A stretch of 9,969 nucleotides of DNA. Origin: Alphaproteobacteria bacterium (GTDB taxonomy: Bacteria; Pseudomonadota; Alphaproteobacteria; Sphingomonadales; Sphingomonadaceae). The DNA is taken from NCBI GenBank assembly GCA_028293005.1, contig JAQGLH010000343.1, forward strand, positions 1 through 9,969. The letters are read 5' to 3'. The notes beneath the pieces are model-generated. The model was not told where the DNA came from and did no database searches. It worked only from the letters and a program-made list of their open reading frames with translations. Made by a program: the position numbers and the translations under genes. Position 1 is the first letter of the stretch. Each line of letters begins with the position of its first letter. Positions 7,227 through 9,969 of the stretch are shown here, in pieces.

Positions 7227-8149
7227 GCGAGCCCACTCTTCGCGATCCCACTCTTCGCGATCCCCCTTTTCGCGATGTCGGCCTTCTCGATTCCGAACTG
7301 CTGCGCCGCTTCCCGCTCCCCGATCCTCCCGAGGAAGCCGACAAGGACGATCGCGGCGTCGCGCTGTTCATCGCCGGCAGCCGCGAACTGTCGGGCGCTG
7401 CCTTGCTCGCCGGCGTCGGCGCGCTGAGGGCAGGGGCGGGCAAGCTGCGGATCGCGACGGCGGATTGCATCGCGCTCGGGATCGGCATCGCGATTCCCGA
7501 GGCGCGGGTGATCGCCTTTGCCGAAGGCGAGGAAGGCTGCATCGACGCCGGCGAGATCGCGGGGCTGCTCGAGGAGTGCGAGGACGTCGATTCGCTGACC
7601 ATCGGGCCGGGCATGAAGCATGGCCCCGCGCTCGCGGAGCTGATCGACACTGTCATCGAACGCGGCGGCAGCTACCCGCTCGTGCTCGACGCCGCCGCGC
7701 TCGGCGTGCTGCCGCCGCTCGCCGCACGGCTCGCTGCCGCGCCCGCAGGGGCGATCCTGCTGCCGCACGCCGGCGAGATGGCGCGGCTGCTGGAATGCGA
7801 GCGCGACGAGGTCAGCGCCGATCCGCTTGCCGCCGCGCGCGAGGCCGCGTCGCGCTACGGCGCGGTGGCCGTGATCAAGGGTCATTGGAGCTTCATCGCC
7901 GCACCCGACGGACGCAGCTTCCGCTTCCGCGGCGGCGGGGTCGGCCTGGCGACGTCCGGCTCGGGCGATACTCTGGCCGGGATCGTCGGCGGCCTCGCCG
8001 CGCGCGGCGCCGATCCGCTGACTGCCGCCTTGTGGGGCGTCTATCTGCACGGCGAGGCGGGACGGCTGCTGACCCGCAAGGTCGGCAAGATCGGCTTCCT
8101 CGCTCGCGAGATCCTCGATCTGGTGCCGAGGTTGATGGAGCGGGGGTAG
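7223..8149 (+). CDS. nnrD: ADP/ATP-dependent NAD(P)H-hydrate dehydratase, stand-alone
   Basis: This 308-aa ribokinase-like enzyme corresponds to the C-terminal YjeF/CARKD domain. The family converts the damaged cofactors S-NADHX and S-NADPHX back to NAD(P)H using ADP or ATP. Visible motifs are ALFIAGSRELSGAALLAGVGALRAGAGKL (about 47-75), TIGPG (126-130), LDAAAL (155-160, for the usual LDADAL), LPHAGEMARLL (180-190, for the usual HPGE), VIKG (217-220) and the nucleotide/catalytic loop TSGSGDTLAGIVGGL (Asp249). The C-terminal GFLAREI is common in alphaproteobacterial stand-alone forms. No NnrE epimerase domain is attached, so that partner must be elsewhere. The GTG start overlaps the preceding TGA by 4 nt. 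The first 18 residues contain a 5-residue repeat (TLRDP-TLRDP-PFRDV) from DNA duplication; later starts would remove it but break the coupling. Confidence 0.9.
   Translation: MSEPTLRDPTLRDPPFRDVGLLDSELLRRFPLPDPPEEADKDDRGVALFIAGSRELSGAALLAGVGALRAGAGKLRIATADCIALGIGIAIPEARVIAFAEGEEGCIDAGEIAGLLEECEDVDSLTIGPGMKHGPALAELIDTVIERGGSYPLVLDAAALGVLPPLAARLAAAPAGAILLPHAGEMARLLECERDEVSADPLAAAREAASRYGAVAVIKGHWSFIAAPDGRSFRFRGGGVGLATSGSGDTLAGIVGGLAARGADPLTAALWGVYLHGEAGRLLTRKVGKIGFLAREILDLVPRLMERG
7232..7276 (+). repeat. Three in-frame 15-bp tandem repeats at the start of nnrD
   Basis: CCCACTCTTCGCGAT occurs at 7232-7246 and again identically at 7247-7261, followed by a variant CCCCCTTTTCGCGAT at 7262-7276. 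They encode PTLRD-PTLRD-PPFRD at the extreme N-terminus of the dehydratase, ahead of the conserved domain, so copy number can vary without breaking the frame. Confidence 0.85.
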
Positions 8150-8158
8150 GAACTCGGC

Positions 8159-8198
8159 TGGAGCAGGCGGCGATTGGACGGAAGCGCGGCCTGCTCCA
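8159..8198 (+). terminator. Inverted repeat just after nnrD, possible terminator
   Basis: TGGAGCAGGC (8159-8168) and GCCTGCTCCA (8189-8198) form a perfect 10-bp stem. After one mismatch it can extend by 3 bp (GCG/CGC), leaving a 12-nt loop. It starts 10 bp after the nnrD stop, where a terminator is expected, but only TGTTTG follows, not a clear T-run. It may act as a weak terminator or as a 3'-end stabiliser. Confidence 0.5.
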
Positions 8199-8414
8199 TG
8201 TTTGAACGAAGATTCGGCCGGACGACGAAGGGGCGCCATCGCACTTGCCGGGGCTACGACCTTTCGATATTTTCAAAAGCACAGGCATGGCCCGCGCCTC
8301 CCCCCTCCGATCGGGGAAGTATCATACATACGGGGTAGGGACGTCATCGAACCATCTGTTCGAGCATTCGCATTAGGAGGGGTTGCGTTTTTAGCTCGGA
8401 ATGGAGGTTCCATG
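8199..8414 (+). promoter_or_regulatory. Leader region of the DnaB-like gene: candidate promoter and palindrome
   Basis: This non-coding stretch of about 215 bp has lower GC than the upstream genes. TTGCCG (8245-8250) and TATTTT (8268-8273) are spaced by 17 bp and are the best sigma70-like pair, each 4/6. A palindrome TCGAAC-N5-GTTCGA (8347-8352 and 8358-8363) lies about 50 bp before the start and could be an operator; it resembles but does not match known LexA sites. GGAGG at 8403-8407 is the ribosome binding site that places the start at 8415. A 29-codon open frame at 8287-8376 is not supported. Confidence 0.35.
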
Positions 8415-9128
8415 ATGAAGCTATCGGCGCCTATTTACCAATTGAAGCGTCGAGCCAAACTACTGGCTCGGAATGAAAAACTCCCATTGCATGATGCTCT
8501 TGATCGCATCGCGCGCGAGGAGGGCTTTGCAGGATGGAGCCTGCTTTCGTCGCGCTTGACGCTGGAACACCCGTCAAGAGCGATCTTCTCGCGGCTCGCG
8601 GACGGGGATTTGCTCTTGCTCGCCGCGCGTCCCGGACATGGCAAAACGATGCTGGGATTGCGGATACTGCTCGATGCGGCACTCGCGGGCAGAAGGGCGG
8701 TTTTCTTCACGTTGGAATATACCGAGCTCGAGACGAGAGCACGTATTCGGTCGCTGGACGATAGCGCCAACTCTCCTGGTGACAGGCTGGAGATTGTAAC
8801 ATCGAACGACATCAGCGCGCATTTCATCGTTGAGCATCTATCCGGCTCCCCGCGCGGGACCGTGGCCGTCATAGACTATCTGCAAATTCTCGATCAGCAG
8901 AGAAACAAGCCTGCGTTATCTGAACAGATGGCCTTGCTTCAGGAGTTCGCTCGTACGACGGGGGTTATTCTGGGCTTCATCTCGCAGATCGATCGCGACT
9001 TTGTTCCAGAAGCCGGCCCTATGCCGGGTGTCGAACATATTCGCCTCCCGAATCCAATCGGGCACAGCGTTTTCTCGAAAGCGTGCTTCCTGCATCAGGG
9101 AAAGGTCCAGTTTCAGGACCTGGCATAG
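8415..9128 (+). CDS. Small DnaB/RecA-like ATPase with short N-terminal helical module
   Basis: This 237-aa protein has a RecA-type core closest to the C-terminal domain of the replicative helicase DnaB. Walker A is ARPGHGKT (71-78, Lys77). FFTLEYTE (97-104) matches DnaB FSLEMS, with the likely catalytic Glu101. Walker B is VAVIDYLQILD (150-160, Asp154). ISQIDRDF (189-196) parallels DnaB LSQLNR. The DnaB primase-binding N-terminal domain is missing. Instead residues 1-48 hold a basic helical module (LKRRAKLLARNEKLPLHDALDRIAREEGFAGWSLL) resembling the GFxxWxxL motif of glyoxalase-related antitoxin-type domains. The DnaB DLRxSGxIEQDAD block is replaced by an IRLPNPIGHSVFSKACFLHQGKV tail. Homologues annotated simply as DNA helicase are, from memory, common in alphaproteobacteria but uncharacterised. 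I chose ATG 8415 because GGAGG is 7 nt upstream; ATG 8412 adds one Met. Hand counts of three 60-base blocks give 28-34 G+C, against 40-50 in blocks of the two upstream genes, hinting at transfer. Confidence 0.8.
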   Translation: MKLSAPIYQLKRRAKLLARNEKLPLHDALDRIAREEGFAGWSLLSSRLTLEHPSRAIFSRLADGDLLLLAARPGHGKTMLGLRILLDAALAGRRAVFFTLEYTELETRARIRSLDDSANSPGDRLEIVTSNDISAHFIVEHLSGSPRGTVAVIDYLQILDQQRNKPALSEQMALLQEFARTTGVILGFISQIDRDFVPEAGPMPGVEHIRLPNPIGHSVFSKACFLHQGKVQFQDLA

Positions 9129-9136
9129 GCTGACCG

Positions 9137-9166
9137 CCTGCCGGGGTTTTGCAGTCCCCCGGCAGG
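9137..9166. terminator. Hairpin terminator shared by convergent genes
   Basis: CCTGCCGGGG (9137-9146) and CCCCGGCAGG (9157-9166) form a perfect 10-bp stem with a 10-nt loop, inside the 49-bp gap between the DnaB-like gene and the convergent pyruvate kinase stop. There is no long T-run on either side. Its position and symmetry fit a bidirectional terminator or a 3'-end-protecting hairpin. Confidence 0.7.
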
Positions 9167-9177
9167 ATACCATGACG

Positions 9178-9969
9178 CTAGCTTTCGGTCCCCGCCGCTC
9201 CGTGGCGGTCGAGCTCGTCGCCGACGAGGCGGACGATGTGGAGGACGTTGGTCGATCCCGGCGTGCCGAACGGGACACCGGCCATGATGATGATCCGGTC
9301 GCCACCCTTGGCGACACCGTGGCGCAGCGCCATGCGCTTGGCCTTGGCGATCATTTCCTCGAAGCTCGAGACGTCGCGGGTGCGCACCGCGTGCACGCCC
9401 CATAGCAGCCCCAGCCGCCGCGCGGTCTTGGGCGACGGTGTGAGCACCAGGATCGGCACCGCCGGCCGCTCGCGTGCGACCCGGCGCGCGGTCGATCCCG
9501 AGGTGGTGAAGCAGACGATCGCCGCCGCGCCGACCGTGCCGATCATCGCGTTCGCCGCCTGCGCGATCGCGTCGGCGGTGGTCGGATCCGGAACCGTCGC
9601 GGTGAAATGGACGCGCGCGCCGTGGCTCGGATCGGCCTCCACCCTGGTCGCGATGCGGTTCATCATTTCGACCGCCTCGAGCGGCCATTGCCCCGACGCG
9701 GTCTCCGCCGACAGCATCACCGCGTCGGCGGCATCGTAGACGGCGGTGGCGACATCCGAGACTTCGGCGCGGGTCGGCGTCGGCGCAGTGATCATCGATT
9801 CGAGCATTTGCGTCGCGACCACCACCGGCCGTCCCATCCGCCGCGCCGTCTCGACGATCCTTTTCTGCAGCGGCGGCACCGCCTCGGGCGGCAGCTCGAC
9901 GCCGAGATCGCCGCGCGCGACCATCACCGCATCGGCGAGCTCGAGGATCGAATCGAGCCGGTCGATCGC
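9178..9969 (-). CDS. pyk: Pyruvate kinase, C-terminal part (cut by window edge)
   Basis: The last 263 residues of pyruvate kinase, which makes pyruvate and ATP from phosphoenolpyruvate and ADP in the final step of glycolysis. The frame is open to base 9969, so the N-terminal half lies outside the window. The fragment starts with ...LELADAVMVARGDLGVELP, the Mg/substrate-binding loop of the barrel, then VVVATQMLESMI, PTRAEVSDVATAVYDAADAVMLSAETASGQWPLEAV, all hallmark pyruvate kinase blocks. The C-terminal regulatory domain follows (ADAIAQAANAMIGTVGAAAIVCFTTSGSTARRVARERP through GDRIIIMAGVPFGTPGSTNVLHIVRLV). The stop is TAG at 9178-9180, and the hairpin at 9137-9166 lies just beyond. Nothing indicates truncation other than the window edge. 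Confidence 0.96.
   Translation of the reverse strand, partial: AIDRLDSILELADAVMVARGDLGVELPPEAVPPLQKRIVETARRMGRPVVVATQMLESMITAPTPTRAEVSDVATAVYDAADAVMLSAETASGQWPLEAVEMMNRIATRVEADPSHGARVHFTATVPDPTTADAIAQAANAMIGTVGAAAIVCFTTSGSTARRVARERPAVPILVLTPSPKTARRLGLLWGVHAVRTRDVSSFEEMIAKAKRMALRHGVAKGGDRIIIMAGVPFGTPGSTNVLHIVRLVGDELDRHGAAGTES

Noticed and set aside
8287..8376. Small open frame of 29 codons (MARASPLRSGKYHTYG...) in the leader of the DnaB-like gene
   Set aside because: It has only a weak ribosome binding site and no recognisable sequence. Its stop overlapping an AGGAGG is suggestive of a leader peptide but too weak to call.
8202..8414. Upstream TTG extension of the DnaB-like protein by 71 residues
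   Set aside because: There is no ribosome binding site, no domain is visible in the extension, and GGAGG stands at the proper distance before ATG 8415.
1..9969. Defence island, CRISPR array, prophage, integron or insertion sequence
   Set aside because: No transposase, integrase, Cas, restriction or toxin-antitoxin pair, spacer-repeat array or terminal inverted repeats were seen. The gene content is mostly housekeeping.

Overview
The window reads as chromosomal DNA from an alphaproteobacterium, most likely Sphingomonadales (Sphingomonas or a close relative). The support is high GC, a 41-residue zinc-less (C-minus) L36, a stand-alone NAD(P)H-hydrate dehydratase of the GFLAREI type, and the family flavour of the proteins. 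No tRNA, rRNA, CRISPR array, insertion sequence or phage gene was seen. The order assignment rests on remembered family resemblance, not on a search.

Left part, minus strand (about 2649 down to 181): a tight three-gene operon. It runs DUF4136 lipoprotein, then an M14 cytosolic-type zinc carboxypeptidase (4-nt ATGA overlap), then 2,3-bisphosphoglycerate-dependent phosphoglycerate mutase gpmA (1-nt TGATG overlap). A sigma70-like promoter lies in the 94-bp divergent gap at 2591-2684. Positions 1-180 lie downstream of gpmA and are essentially unassigned.

Centre, plus strand: galE (UDP-glucose 4-epimerase), then a secreted M28 zinc aminopeptidase with a PA-like insert. A spacer of about 150 bp follows, with short imperfect repeats and a hairpin plus T-run that overlaps a possible promoter. 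Next come rpmJ (L36), a HAD phosphatase four bases downstream, a 17-bp tandem triplication, a histidine-phosphatase-superfamily protein, and an NAD(P)H-hydrate dehydratase that overlaps it by 4 nt. The last two look translationally coupled. The dehydratase points to repair of damaged NAD(P)HX.

Right part: a segment of visibly lower GC (about 8200-9130) carries a small DnaB/RecA-like ATPase of 237 aa. It has intact Walker motifs but no DnaB N-terminal domain, and begins instead with a short helical module. It is the least characterised gene here and the best candidate for new biology, though it looks like a member of a family already known in alphaproteobacteria. A strong hairpin separates it from the convergent, truncated pyruvate kinase gene, which runs off the right edge.

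Overall this is mostly housekeeping DNA: two glycolytic enzymes (gpmA, pyk), Leloir-pathway galE, a ribosomal protein, metabolite repair and peptidases. I see no multi-gene defence or mobile system. The points of interest are the mini-DnaB gene, its upstream palindrome, and a cluster of short tandem repeats at gene junctions.
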